DNA of 64,000 bases from Neoceratodus forsteri. Lineage: Eukaryota; Chordata; Ceratodontiformes; Ceratodontidae. The stretch's first letter is position 1. Every line of letters begins with the position of its first letter. Of the stretch, positions 34,952 to 45,349 are shown piece after piece. The DNA lies in NCBI GenBank assembly GCA_016271365.2, contig JADMNL010000028.1, forward strand, positions 96,007,501 through 96,071,500. Reading direction: 5' to 3'. The notes under the pieces were generated by a model that was not told where the DNA came from, ran no database searches, and was given only the letters and a program-made list of their open reading frames with translations. A program made the position numbers and the translations under genes.

Positions 34952-35132
34952 TTCGCAGTTGGCTTTGAAGGAGTGCAGACGTGTTCCCGGTCCACTGAAG
35001 ATCATCCCACAGGACTCCATAGGTAAGTATGGGGTGAGTGGGGGTGAGTGGGGAAGTAGGGTGCACAGTGGGTGGATGCGGGTTGTGGGAGGGGGATCTG
35101 GGAGACCGCGAGGGACCGTTTTTTATTTCCAG
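34952..35132 (+). other. Exon/intron-like signals in composite repeat, copy 2
   Basis: GGCATTTCCTCAG, then a 71-bp segment TTCGCAGTTGGCTTTGAAG..., then the donor GTAAGTATGGGGTGAG at 35023 and the acceptor TTTTTTATTTCCAG ending at 35132. Donor, acceptor and spacing (110 bp against 103 bp) match copy 1, although the surrounding GC-rich text has drifted. Confidence 0.4.
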
Positions 35133-35256
35133 GTTGAAAAGAAAAAAAAAAAAGACTACGCAGGACGGTTTTTCACTTCACATGGCCATTTGGCATGCTG
35201 TGGTGGGCTCCCAGTGTGCCACTGGAGTCTCACTTTTGGGGGGGCGCTGTAGTCGA

Positions 35257-35440
35257 TGGGGGATTGGGCACCCCCATTGGCAAACAAAGGGGATTCCTTT
35301 CTGCCCGGCGGGGATTGGGTACCCCGTCAGCAAATAACAAAGGGGATCCTTTCTGCCGATGGGGATTGGGTGCCCTTGACGACAACAAAGGGGAGGATTC
35401 CTTTTGCAGGCGAGGGATTAGGCTTTCCATTGGCAGACAA
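35257..35440 (+). repeat. ~60-bp tandem repeat
   Basis: Four imperfect units begin with GGGGATTGGG or close variants (35257, 35308, 35361, 35411) and contain ACAAAGGGGATTCCTTTCTG. They correspond in position to the 102-bp tandem of copy 1. Confidence 0.6.
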
Positions 35441-35506
35441 TGAAATGGAGGTGCATTATACTGATGGGAGTGGGCTCCCTGTCCAGATAAACATTAGGGG
35501 TTATAC

Positions 35507-35800
35507 TGTTTGTGAACAGGGTGGCAACCTGCCGCCCTGTTCACAAACAATATCAGGCTTGCTAGATCCACCCTGCAATGACGGGTCACTCCCTCATTGC
35601 AGCGGATGGCTTATGCTGCAATAACGAGGCAGCCCCTGATTGCAGTGGCTGATTTGTCACAAGTTGGTGCGAACATTCCAAACTTGTGTCACCAGCAGCC
35701 TGCAACGGCATTGGGGGAAGCGGAACAAGCCTTTGCAGGCTGTGGGGGCATTGGCCACAACAGTGCAGTGCCTCCACAGCCTGCTTCTCAGCAAGCTGTG
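35507..35800. repeat. Row of six stem-loops
   Basis: Stems, left/right: 35507-35521/35535-35549 (15 of 15, TGTTTGTGAACAGGG); 35573-35581/35594-35602 (9 of 9); 35616-35622/35639-35645 (7 of 7); 35656-35667/35678-35692 (bulged); 35696-35705/35733-35742 (10 of 10, CAGCCTGCAA); 35775-35785/35790-35800 (10 of 11). Stem sequences mostly differ, so this is not a simple tandem repeat. Confidence 0.7.
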
Positions 35801-36480
35801 CCAATATGTATCTTGCACTGTGCGCAATCAACATAAAACGGCAAGGCTGTCATGCCCATTGATGGGTGGAGGGAGCCCATGCTTCTCCCAAAGTTTCATC
35901 CAAGTATTATTTTTTGGGCTGAGGAAGGGCTGTAAAAGTGTCATTTAGTGCCATCACTGAATTAATTTTTAATTGTGGGCTTCCCTCAGAAATTCTCCTG
36001 CTATGACATCCCTGACTTTAACTACTTATGTTGTTTTGTAATTTATGGCTGCTTATAATTTGCCCATTCATTAAGCAAGATATTACAAAGCTGATATACA
36101 CAACCTTCTTTGTGTGGTGCAGTATACAGACCTGAACTGGGGGGCATTACATTATCTAGTTTAAAGTTACAGGGACTTAAAATCTCACAGTTTACTTATC
36201 TGCAGGATGTCATGAAACATTTTGGAATATTTGGCTGCTTATAACTCAGCCTCCTTTAACCCTACATCTACCTGAAGACTATGTGCTGGAGAAAGAACAC
36301 CAAGCCCCCGTGCAACTACCTGTGAGACTGTGGCACTAAGCGCCTGTTTGTTTTCATCCTGTGTTTCTGCATTCCTCTATCGATGAGTTTGTGCCACTTG
36401 TGTGTTGATGACTAGGTCATGTCTGATGTCATTGTGAACTGAGTTTTCTGGGGATCCTCATGGACAATGTCCTGTGTGAA

Positions 36481-37479
36481 ATAAAAGTATAGACATTTGT
36501 ACTGTAGCCTCCTTAGACTGTTTTCCATGCTGAATGCACTGTCAGTCTGAGCCCCATTGTGTATTACTGTCCATATATATTATTATTGGTGTGTTTTGCA
36601 ACGAGCCCAGAGGTCAATCCCATTTTCAGCTATCAACAGTTTTCTTCAAAGTTGCCGCCAGTGTAACCAGCCCACCAATCGGCTGCGGTGGCAGGGCAGC
36701 TGTGAGTGGGTCTGGAGGGCCTTTTAAACTGGGACCTTTGAAGATGTGGCATTGTCTTTTGAATGGCAGCTTTGTCCTCCGGCTAAGTACTCTGGCAGAG
36801 TATGGAGAAGTCTATCAGAGTCTACCGGGGAAGCTGGGTACTGGGGTCAGGGATTCTGTTTGCCAGATGTGGGATTTGTGAGCCTGTTTTATTTTATTGA
36901 ATTTCAGTAATTAGGAGCCCTGTGACGCTGATTATTTTTTTAGGTTGTATTTGTCCAGAATTTAGGTTGTTTTTTTTGTAGTAGGAAGTGGGGGTTTGTA
37001 AGTTTGTTTTATTATTTTATTTAGTCTAGTAACAAAGTTATTAAGTTATGCAAAACTTTTTATTTTTTTATGTAGCATATGAGCAGGTCCTAGTAATTAT
37101 ACAGTTGAATCTATGTGTTCTCTTTTAAGGTTTTTTTTTTTTGGTACGTGGGTTACAATGAGAGGTAACATTTTAATTGTTGTATGTGTTTTTGTACAAT
37201 TCATAATAATAGGCTTGGGATCACAGGAAATAGGAGTATATGACTACAAAGGAAAGATGGGGATGGAAGCAAAAAATAGTCCAGGTTTAATAAGTAATAA
37301 AAGAAAAGTACAAGCAAAAAAGACGTTCTCAAATCTGGTAAATTTGTGAGAAGCTAAAAGATAGTGTGATACTGATCAAAATGGGTATAATATTGCAGTT
37401 ATGATTAACAAAAGAAGGGAAACTCAAAGAACTTAAACAAATATAAAGTTGAAGAATATTATAGCTATACAAACTGATA
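36481..37479. other. Unassigned sequence before LINE X
   Basis: No recognised gene. The frame at 36534-36881 (115 codons) is unlike any family known to me. The start of LINE X probably lies in the last part of this stretch. Confidence 0.35.
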
Positions 37480-38385
37480 AGAGTTGGTCCCCAACCTTTT
37501 TAAATACAAATATAAGTGCACTGATGCCAAAAGTGGATGAGCTGGAAGTTGCAACGAAACAAAGTGGAGTTTAGGTGGGGTTAATAACAAAGACATGGTG
37601 TAGTCCCATATCCTGACTCAGGTAGTTGCAATTAAAGATTATCAGATGGGAAGGAAAGATAGGCAGGAATGTAGTGGAGGTGGGATTACAATGTATATTC
37701 ATAATAGTGTTCCACATGAAGAACTGTTGGAATTAGATGTAAATGGTTTGGAAATGCTATAGGTGAAACTGAAAATTTCTAGTCTCCCTTTATATTGATT
37801 GTGGGTGGATTTTATGATCCCCCCAACAAACAACAAACACCAAATGATTAATCGTATAAACTGGTGCCTGGATAGGATTTTTGAGCAATATGCTATGTGT
37901 GGAACTGTAATAATAGGAGATGCAAATAGATTGCCACTTGGAAAATATCAGGGGAGAAAGAATTAAAACAAATAATGGAAGAAGCGATTGGGGGACAATA
38001 TATTATATGTCATAATGACCAATTTGACTGATTTTTGTGGTTAGCCAAAGATTCTACCCCCAATTGGATCATCAGATCATAAGGTTGTGTTAATTGCTAA
38101 CAATCCTGAAGAATGTAAAAAACTGAGAGGGAAAGAACAGAGATTTCATTGCAGAAAAGTGAATGAAGTAAGTAAGGGCAGAACTTTAGATATAACACCA
38201 TGGAAATTGCAAGATAAGACATTTAATGGTGAGAGTGTGGACAAGACATGGAAATCAGTAATAACAATAATAAATGAATCCCTAGACCAGGGTATGATCA
38301 TGAGACAAGTAGTAAGAAAAGGTGGGGAAAAGTCATGGATTACCAGTAAATTTAAAAAATTGATTACTTAGAGGCAGGCTGTACT
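37480..38385 (+). pseudogene. LINE X, part 1: endonuclease and linker
   Basis: Plus-strand text, with shifts, reads SALMPKVDELEVATKQSGV near 37505 (start of an AP-endonuclease domain), GGGITMYIHNSVPHEELLEL near 37680 and GDANRLPLGK near 37918 (the GDFNRL core). From 38087 to 38371 an open linker frame ends in WITSKFKKLIT. It stops at 38386, where a minus-strand CR1 begins. The continuation is at about 43236. Confidence 0.6.
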
Positions 38386-38429
38386 TAGAAACATAGAAAC
38401 ATAGAAGTTGATAGCAGATAAGGACCTCA

Positions 38430-41400
38430 AGGCCCATCTAGTCTGCCCATTTCTTTTTCTACCTTATAAATGTACCATTGGCCTCTGCTCTGTCAATGGA
38501 CTATCTATTAATACTCATCTGTATTGTTCCCTTATGCCTATCCCATGTCTGTTTGAAGCCCTGCACTGTATTCATATCCACCACTTCCTGAGGTAGGCCG
38601 TTCCATGCATCCACTACCCTTTCTGTGAAAAAGAACTTCCTCACATTACCCCTTAATCGGCCTCCCTCTAATCTCATGCTGTGTCCTCTTGTCCTGCTAT
38701 TTTTCTTATATTGAAACATGTCAGACTCTTTCACCTTGTTAATGCCCTTAAGGTGTTTGAATGTTTTGATCATATCACCTCTCTCCCTCCTTTGCTCTAG
38801 GGTATACATATTGAGCTCCGTTAATCTGTCCTCATATATTTTCTGATGCAGTCCTTGCAGCATTTTGGTTGCTCTTCTCTGGACTGCCTCAATTTGATTA
38901 ATGTCCCTGTGAAGGTGTGGCCTTCAGCACTGCACGCAGTACTCCAGATGGGGCCTAACCAGTGTCTTGTAAAGAGGGATTATTACCTCCCTCTTCTGAC
39001 TTGTGATACCCCTACTAATACACCCTAACATCCCCCTAGCCTTACCTACTGCTTTAGTGGTCTGCTTGGATGATTTCAGGTCATCAGTGATGATGATGAT
39101 GCCCAAGTCTCTTTCTTCCCTTGTGACTGCCAGCAACTCCCCTCCCAGCCTATAGGTGGCTTCAGGGTTTCTCTTTCCTATGTGCATGATCTTGCATTTC
39201 TTTGCATTAAACCCCAGTTGCCATTCTCCTGACCATTTTGCTAGTTTATCCAGCTCTCTTCTCATTCTGCCCACCCCATCTGGATCATCTACTCTGTTGT
39301 AGATCTTGGTGTCATCTGTAAACAGACAAACCTTACCCTCCAGTAAATCTGCAATGTCACTGATGAAGATATTGAAGAGGACTGGCCCCAGGACTGATCC
39401 CTGAGGTACCCCACTTGTGACTTGCATCTCTTCTGACTGTATACCGTTTACCACCACTCTCTGTTTTCTGTCTATCAACCAGTTTGCCACCCAGTTGACC
39501 GATTTCTGACCCACCCTGAGCCTACCCAGCTTATTAATCAATCTTCTATGTGGAACAGTATAGAAAGCTTTGCTGAAGTCAAGGTAGGTGACATCAACTG
39601 CTCCCCCTTGGTCCACCACTCTGGTTACCCAGTCAAAAGAAATCTATGAGATTAGTTTGACATGACCTTCCTTTTGTAAACCCATGCTGTCTTGGATCCT
39701 GTGCTCCTATGGATTCCAGGTGTTGCACTATCCTTTCCTTAAGGAGTGCCTCCATAATCTTGTCCACTACTGAGGTAAGACTGACTGGTTTGTAGTTCCC
39801 TGCCTCCTCCCTGCTACCACTCTTGTGGAGCGGGATCACATGAGCCCTTCTCCAGTCTTCTGGGACCTCTCCTGTGCTCAGAGACTCACTAAACAGTTCT
39901 GATAATGGCTCTGCTAGTTCCACCCTTAGCTCCTTTAGTACCCTGGGATGTATGCCATCAGGTCCCATTGTCTTGTCCACCCTGAGCTTATCGAGCTCTT
40001 GTAGGACCCTTTCTTTTGTGAAGGGACTAGTGCTCACCTCCCCCCCTGTGTCCATGGTGCTGAGCTGTGGGCCCTGCCCTACCTTCTCTTCAGTAAATAC
40101 TGAGCAGAAGTATCTATTTAGGATAGATGCTTTTACATGGTCCTCCTCCTCACACGGCCCCTTATCTCCTTTGATCTTAGCAATACCCCCTCTGGACTTT
40201 CTCCTTTCACTAATGTATCTATAGAAAGTCTTGTCATCTTCTTTTACTGTTTGTGCTAGTGTTTTCTCGGTTTGGGCCTTTGCCTGCCTTACTGCCTTTC
40301 CTGTTTCCCTTAGGGAAGTTTGGTATGCCTCCCTATCTTTATCCCGCAGCATTTCCTTATATTTTCTGAAGGCCAGCCTTTTGGCTCTTACCTTTTCAGA
40401 TGTTTTTGAGAACCAAAGTGGTTTCCTTCTTCTTTTGCACTTCTTTTTCTCTCTAACACAATGAGATGTTGCTTCAAGTATTGCATCCTTAATGCTTGCC
40501 CACTTTGCCTGTACCCCCTCACCTGTATTTCTTTTTGCCAGGGCTAGCCTAACTCTGTTGGCCATGTTATCAAAGTCAACTCCTCTGAAGTCACATATTT
40601 TTGCCTTGGAATGGGATGATTTAATTGTAGTGGCCAAACTTGAACCATACCATGTGATGGTCACTGGCCCCCAGGTGACCTTCTACCTGGAGATCTGTGA
40701 TCCTTTTCCTGTTAGTCAGTACTAGATCTATAATAGCCCTGTCTCTTGTGGGTTGCTGTACCAGTTGTTTGAGGCCCTCCCCCTGCAGGGACTCCACCAT
40801 GTGTCTAGTTCTGGAAGATGTTCCTGCTGGTATTGACCAATCTGTATCTGGTATGTTGAAGTCTCCCATTATCAGAACCTTTCCTTTGGCTGTCATGTTT
40901 TGTATATCTTCTAACAGTAATGTGTCTATGTCCTCCTCCTGGTCTGGAGGCCTGTAGACAACCCCAGTTCTTATGGCTGTCCCATTTCCTGTTTCCAGGG
41001 TGACCCACAGTTCTTCTGGCTCCTTATGTGTATTCTGAATTTCTGTAGCTTTGATATTTTCATTGACATACAAGGCCACTCCACCCCTCCCTTTGCACCT
41101 CGGTCTCTTCTGAACAGTACATAGCAAGGTACTGAAGTCTCCCAAGTGTGGTCACTGGTAAACCATGTCTCGCTAATTGCTACTATGTCCAGTTTAGCCT
41201 CTGTCATTATTGTCTGCAGGTCTGGGATCTTGTTTCCCAGACTGTGAGCATTTGTGTACATGATTTTCCTTTGGCCAGATTTTGGTGTGTTAGTTGTTGG
41301 GTGAGGTCTGGCATTTCCCCTGTGCGTTGTATGGGGAGCTGGACCTTTTTCCTTACCTGGTGATGCAAATGAACTGCAAACATGCTGAACTCCTGTTTAA
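38430..41400 (-). pseudogene. CR1-A ORF2 (endonuclease + reverse transcriptase)
   Basis: Read right to left. After a stop near 41400 the frame holds KIMYTNAHSLGNKIPDLQTI and DIVAISETWF (41259 down). It shifts near 41090, then holds GGVALYVNENI, RTGVVYRPPDQEED and VLIMGDFNIPDTDWS (40621-41145). The linker and first RT block are in 39633-40664 (PEDWRRAHVIPLHKSG, HGFTKGRSCQTNLIDFF). A one-base shift near 39630 leads to 38924-39619: YLDFSKAFYTVPH, SGVPQGSVLGPVLFNIFISD, CLFTDDTKI (catalytic FADD changed to FTDD) and PLYKTLVRPHLEYCVQ. The C-terminus is at 38501-38863. At least four lesions. Confidence 0.85.
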
Positions 41401-41469
41401 CTACTAGCTAGGGGGGAGGGGTGTTCTTCCCATTCGACGTATGGGATGCTGCACCCCTCTCCCCATTTG

Positions 41470-42429
41470 CTAGTTTAAATATTCTGCAAAGACGTCAAAC
41501 TTCTGCCCCAATGCACTGACTCCCTCCTTAGTCAGATGCAGTCCATCAAATTTAAAGAACTTTCACTCCCAAAACTGTTGCCAGTTCCCTACAAATTTGT
41601 GTTCCTTTTCCTGGCACCAGCCCTTGAGCCACATGTTTAGCTCCCCTATCTCCCCTTCTCTGACCTTCCGACCATCTGCCCCCCTCTCCCAGACTGGCAG
41701 GATCTCAGAGAAGATGATGCAAGATGAAATGGATAATAGTTTGTCACCCAGCCTGGTCAGGTGTTCCTTGGTCTCCACAACTGACCAGCTGGCGAGATCA
41801 TTAGCCTCTATGTGTACCAGGACATCAATAGTTTCTCCTACTTCCTGAACAATTTTAGCAATGCGGTCAGTGTCTCTCCACGCCGATGTACCTGGGAGAC
41901 ATCTAACCATTACCCCTAGCTGGAGATAGGTATCAACTCCTCGAATCATGGAGTCTCCCATGATCAGAAGTGTTTTGGATTTCCTCTTTGCTTTTTTTGT
42001 TTTGGTTCCTGTTTTGGGTGAGTTTTGTTGTGCTAGCTCCTGTGCTGCAGTGTCCTCTGCCTCTTTGTTTGATTTTGGAGATAGAGGCAGATACCTGTTT
42101 GTAGTTTTTATATGGTTTGTGGAGGCAATATGTTGGAGAGCACCAAGTGATGGGGCACCCGATTTGCCCCTTCTAACCACCTGCCAACCTTCTGGACCAA
42201 CTACCCTCTGCGGTCGAGTTGCTTCTGTTGGATGTTGGGGAAATGGCGGGCAGTTCTTATAATATATTTCCTCTTGAATATGAAATTTGAGGCGCACAAT
42301 CTCTGCCCATGCTGCCTGGAGCTGAGCCCTTAGATCTCCAATGGTCCAGCATGTAGGACAGTGTCCTAAATCCTGGAAAGCTGTCCTTCAGAAAAGTGTT
42401 CCACAGCCCCTGCAGTTAATGATATCCAT
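41470..42429 (-). pseudogene. CR1-A ORF1 (zinc finger + SGNH esterase), two stops
   Basis: From the ATG at 42427-42429 the frame stays continuous for 319 codons to TAG at 41470-41472, broken only by TGA at 42388-42390 and TGA at 41563-41565. The N-terminus is MDIINCRGCGTLF, then after the first TGA RTAFQDLGHCPTC, giving a CxxC...CxxC zinc-finger pattern. The middle is basic. The esterase part has LLIMGDSMIRGVD (block I), VLVHIEANDLA (block III, EAND) and, beyond the second TGA, KFDGLHLTKEG (block V, D-x-x-H). Both stops could come from CGA or CGG by deamination. The product would bind element RNA. Confidence 0.75.
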
Positions 42430-43235
42430 TCCAGATAAGTTGCTGGGTTTAAAACCTGGTCAGAGTAATTAGAAGGAAGAAAATGAAAGCAAAAGTTTGA
42501 TTTTGTGTTTCATTTGTTTGTTTTTGTATAACTTGTTAATTACAAGTTAAATTACTTGTGCCCCTGTAAATGAGGTCACTGTGTGCATACCCCACTGATC
42601 CGCCCCTTCCTGCTTTATGACAGGAAATGTCACGACTGTGCTACTCTATAAAAGGAGTGTAGTGTGGGGTGGTTGGATGGGGGGTGGGTGGCTGGGCCCT
42701 TTCCCTGCCAAAAAAGAAGAACCATGGATGAAAGAAACAAGGAGGTAAGAGCAGAAACAATCAGTCAGCAACAAATGCAGTAACCCTGAATGCTTATCCT
42801 AACGATAGATAAAACTAAAACTTGTAAAGCATCACTGTAATAATTTCACAGAAGATATACCCTGTAAGAAACACTTTTCTACAGAGAAAAACAAAGCAGT
42901 AACAGAAGATACACCTTGCAAAAGATAATTTGAATCAGAAGATTACAGCTTTGGTACACACCTGTAGGCACACCTTGTAATAATGCAGCAGAAGGTATAC
43001 CCAGCAACAACAATTTGAATCAGAGAAAAATAAAGCAATAAAATGTTAGCAACAAACTGTAACAATCCTTGTGAGTACAAAATAAAAATAGCAACACACA
43101 GTAGATCTGCCTAGCCAAAATAAGTCTTAGTCCTTTCCCTTGCTCTGGTAAGGTTCTTTGCTCTGTCCTTTCAAGCAACCTAGAAGGAAAGAGCTCATGT
43201 GAAGCTATGTGCCTAGGTCAGCAAACCTAGTCTTC
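42430..43235. other. CR1-A 5' region or separate insert with promoter-like motif
   Basis: It lies between the ORF1 start of CR1-A and the point where LINE X resumes. On the plus strand it has CTATAAAAGG (about 42645-42654) and, some 70 bases later, ACCATGGATGAAAGAAAC ending in a donor-like GGAGGTAAGAG. On the minus strand it would be a CR1 5' UTR containing a GGGGCGG box. Loosely repeated CAGAAGATAYACCCTG words occur at 42850-43000. No long frame exists. Confidence 0.4.
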
Positions 43236-43577
43236 CAACAAAAAGGTATGGTGGTATATAATAGAATTTGTAATGAATTAAATGGGAAATGAAGGTAGTT
43301 AAGCAGACACTGTTATGAAAGAAAGGTGGAAGGGTTAAGGAAATCTGAATTGCAAAAGTGGCAGAAACAAAAGATTTTCTGTGCATGGGTAAATAAATGA
43401 ACCAAATAGATAAATGAAAAAAAATCATATGGGCATGATAATTTAGCTGGTGGTGTTCCTTTTTTGACAGCATTAAAAAATGTGGTAAGTGATGTGAGTA
43501 GGGAGCTATCCCCTTTAGACACAAAGAATGCACTAGAGGTGCTGGTTCCAGATAGATATTTAGTAAAAATAGATGAA
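43236..43577 (+). pseudogene. LINE X, part 2: linker
   Basis: In mixed frames the plus strand reads VVYNRICNELNGK, RHCYERKVEGLRKSELQKW and, at 43464, VVSDVSRELSPLDTKNALEV. The (L)PPLDxxxL box before RT is typical of this LINE group. Translation runs to VKIDE and is cut at 43577 by an inserted DNA element. Confidence 0.6.
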
Positions 43578-45349
43578 GGGCCAGATATTCAAAACTTTGC
43601 ACTGGGCAAAAACCGTTTGTGCAGGTTTAGCGTGGGATTAGCGCAGGTCTGCAATATTCAAAAGGCCAAATAGCACTGGCAAACTGCATTAGCGCTGGGC
43701 AAAACTATAATGTACGCAAGGGGCAAACTGACATGAATACAGGTGCAATGCTATATTCAGTGACTAGCGCCGCGCTAAGTGGTTTTAGCATGGCGCGACA
43801 CTTAACAGTGCAAATTACCGCCAGGAAAAAGCTTGTATCTTAACCCTGGGCAATCAGCTTTGCATGACACTTTGGTTTTGCACGGTGTTTGCCCGGGTTT
43901 AGCGTGGGTTTTGCACGACCCTAACAAAGAAATATGACACATAGATAAAGCCAAACATAAAAGAAGCATGCTGCTAACCGATGGCATCACAATGATGCCA
44001 TCATCTGCCACCAGTCCCAGTCATGCCAGGCAGTAAGTGGTGACCCTGCTGTCAGTGGACAGCATGGCAGTGTGGCCATACAGCACACACCTGCGGACCA
44101 CACATCTGTGGACACGAACAGATGCCAGCACATACATGCAGCACTGTGGGCATGGAGGATGTTGAGGGGAGTGTGTATGGGTGGCGAGGCTGTGCCACAG
44201 ACCAGGTGTGGCCACAAGGCTGGGACACATCATGCAGTGCACATGGGCCAGTATTGGGAATACCCCAACACTAGTGTGCCTTTCGGATAATATATGCCCC
44301 CCCCACAGCCACATACCGCACAGCTGTACAACTGCCACAGCACACAAAGTCAGAAATGTACATGTCACTGTGAGCATCCCATGCCACAGGTACAGCATCT
44401 GTGGGTCACACAACAGTGTAACAGTAATGTCCACTGTCAGTAAACACCTGCAAGTTGGGCCTGTCACTGTGTACAGTGCAGTCATCATCACTGCCCTACG
44501 CACCATAGGCAGTGCTGTGTCCCTCACACTACTGGCCCTCTTGCTACTGTAGTCTCTGCTGTGCACTGTAGCATGACCTACAGTGTGACAGTTGCATGCA
44601 GCACCACCACCACCACCTGTGCCTATGCTGTCTTGTCCTCTGGGGTACAATATGCTATGCTATGCTGTACTGTTTACATGTAGCATGCAGTTATCATCGT
44701 GCACTGCCAGACTGACCTACAGGTGGAGCTGCGGTTGGACCTGGTGAGCCCCAATACTTCCAGACTGACCTACAGGTGGGATCTGTGGGACCCTGCAGTA
44801 ATACTGGGCAAACTGCATGCAAATCAGTGCATAATGAGATACTAATCCGGTTGTTTGCCCAGAGACTACCTAAGTAGGCTCATTTGCATGGCACTTTTGA
44901 ATACAGCATATTTTAGCTCCAGGCAAGCGTGTTTGCACCGGGCTAACTGCTTAGCTCCGCGGTTGTGGCACTAACAGTACAGGGAATAATATACAGTTTT
45001 GATCACTGTTCTTTCACATCTACTGCTTCCTGCAGCTGTACTGAGTCCATGCATTTGCTGGCACGCACATTGGCCATGTAGTTCGTCTGTACCTGCCCTC
45101 ACGTTGCTGTGCACTGTGTTGTTGTTGTGAGTTGCACTTCCTGGTTGCTTTATTCAGTGCTGTCTTATTCCCAGGCTATTTTTGCCCTGCACTCCCAGAC
45201 CAGTTTGCCCGGCTTCCATAGACTGCTATATTCAGCAGGATTAGTACCGGGCTATTTCCATTTCAGTATAACTTGCTCTGTGCTCCGGGCTAAGTTTGCC
45301 CGCCGGGCAGTGCTAATTTTGCCCCGGGCAAAGTTTTGAATATCTGGCC
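43578..45349. mobile_element. 1.77-kb TIR element with TGAA target duplication
   Basis: The ends are exact inverted copies over 22 bp: GGCCAGATATTCAAAACTTT... at 43579-43600 and its complement at 45328-45349. They extend to about 32 bp with mismatches. TGAA occurs at 43574-43577 and 45350-45353. Removing the element plus one TGAA joins VKIDE to MSKELKRIR of LINE X in frame, which supports the boundaries. No transposase is seen. The 209-codon minus-strand frame at 44021-44650 is Cys/His/Met-rich and unlike a transposase. A CCAGACTGACCTACAGGTGG word is duplicated at 44708 and 44760. The superfamily is not determined. Confidence 0.75.

Larger units (their letters stand above)
31922..36480 (+). 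mobile_element. Composite palindromic repeat, copy 2
   Basis: Starts with the same 23 bp as copy 1 (AGCATTTGTCAATGCCAAAT...). The order is: 143-bp satellite (31965-33540); 298-bp palindromic array (33543-34670); terminal palindrome (34677-34865); splice-like module (34940-35132); short GGGGATTGGG tandem (35257-35440); stem-loop row (35507-35800); then a non-coding tail to an AATAAAAG signal near 36480. Compared with copy 1, the 5' module is swapped. The right boundary is uncertain: homology with copy 1 is seen only to about 35440. Confidence 0.55.
38386..43235 (-). mobile_element. Nearly full-length CR1-group LINE (CR1-A)
   Basis: A 4.85-kb minus-strand element. Its 3' end at the left is TAGAAACATAGAAACATAGA, read as repeated TCTATGTTTC. 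ORF2 spans about 38430-41400 and ORF1 41470-42429. An upstream region of about 800 bp may be the 5' UTR. It interrupts LINE X. A second copy of the same subfamily (61184-61946) is very similar over its 3' 760 bp, so the subfamily is fairly young. No target site duplication was evident, as usual for CR1. Confidence 0.8.

Noticed and set aside
44021..44650. 209-codon minus-strand frame inside the TIR element as a possible transposase
   Set aside because: Cys/His/Met/Thr-rich, no DDE/D spacing or DNA-binding domain that I could see, and the plus strand is also open.
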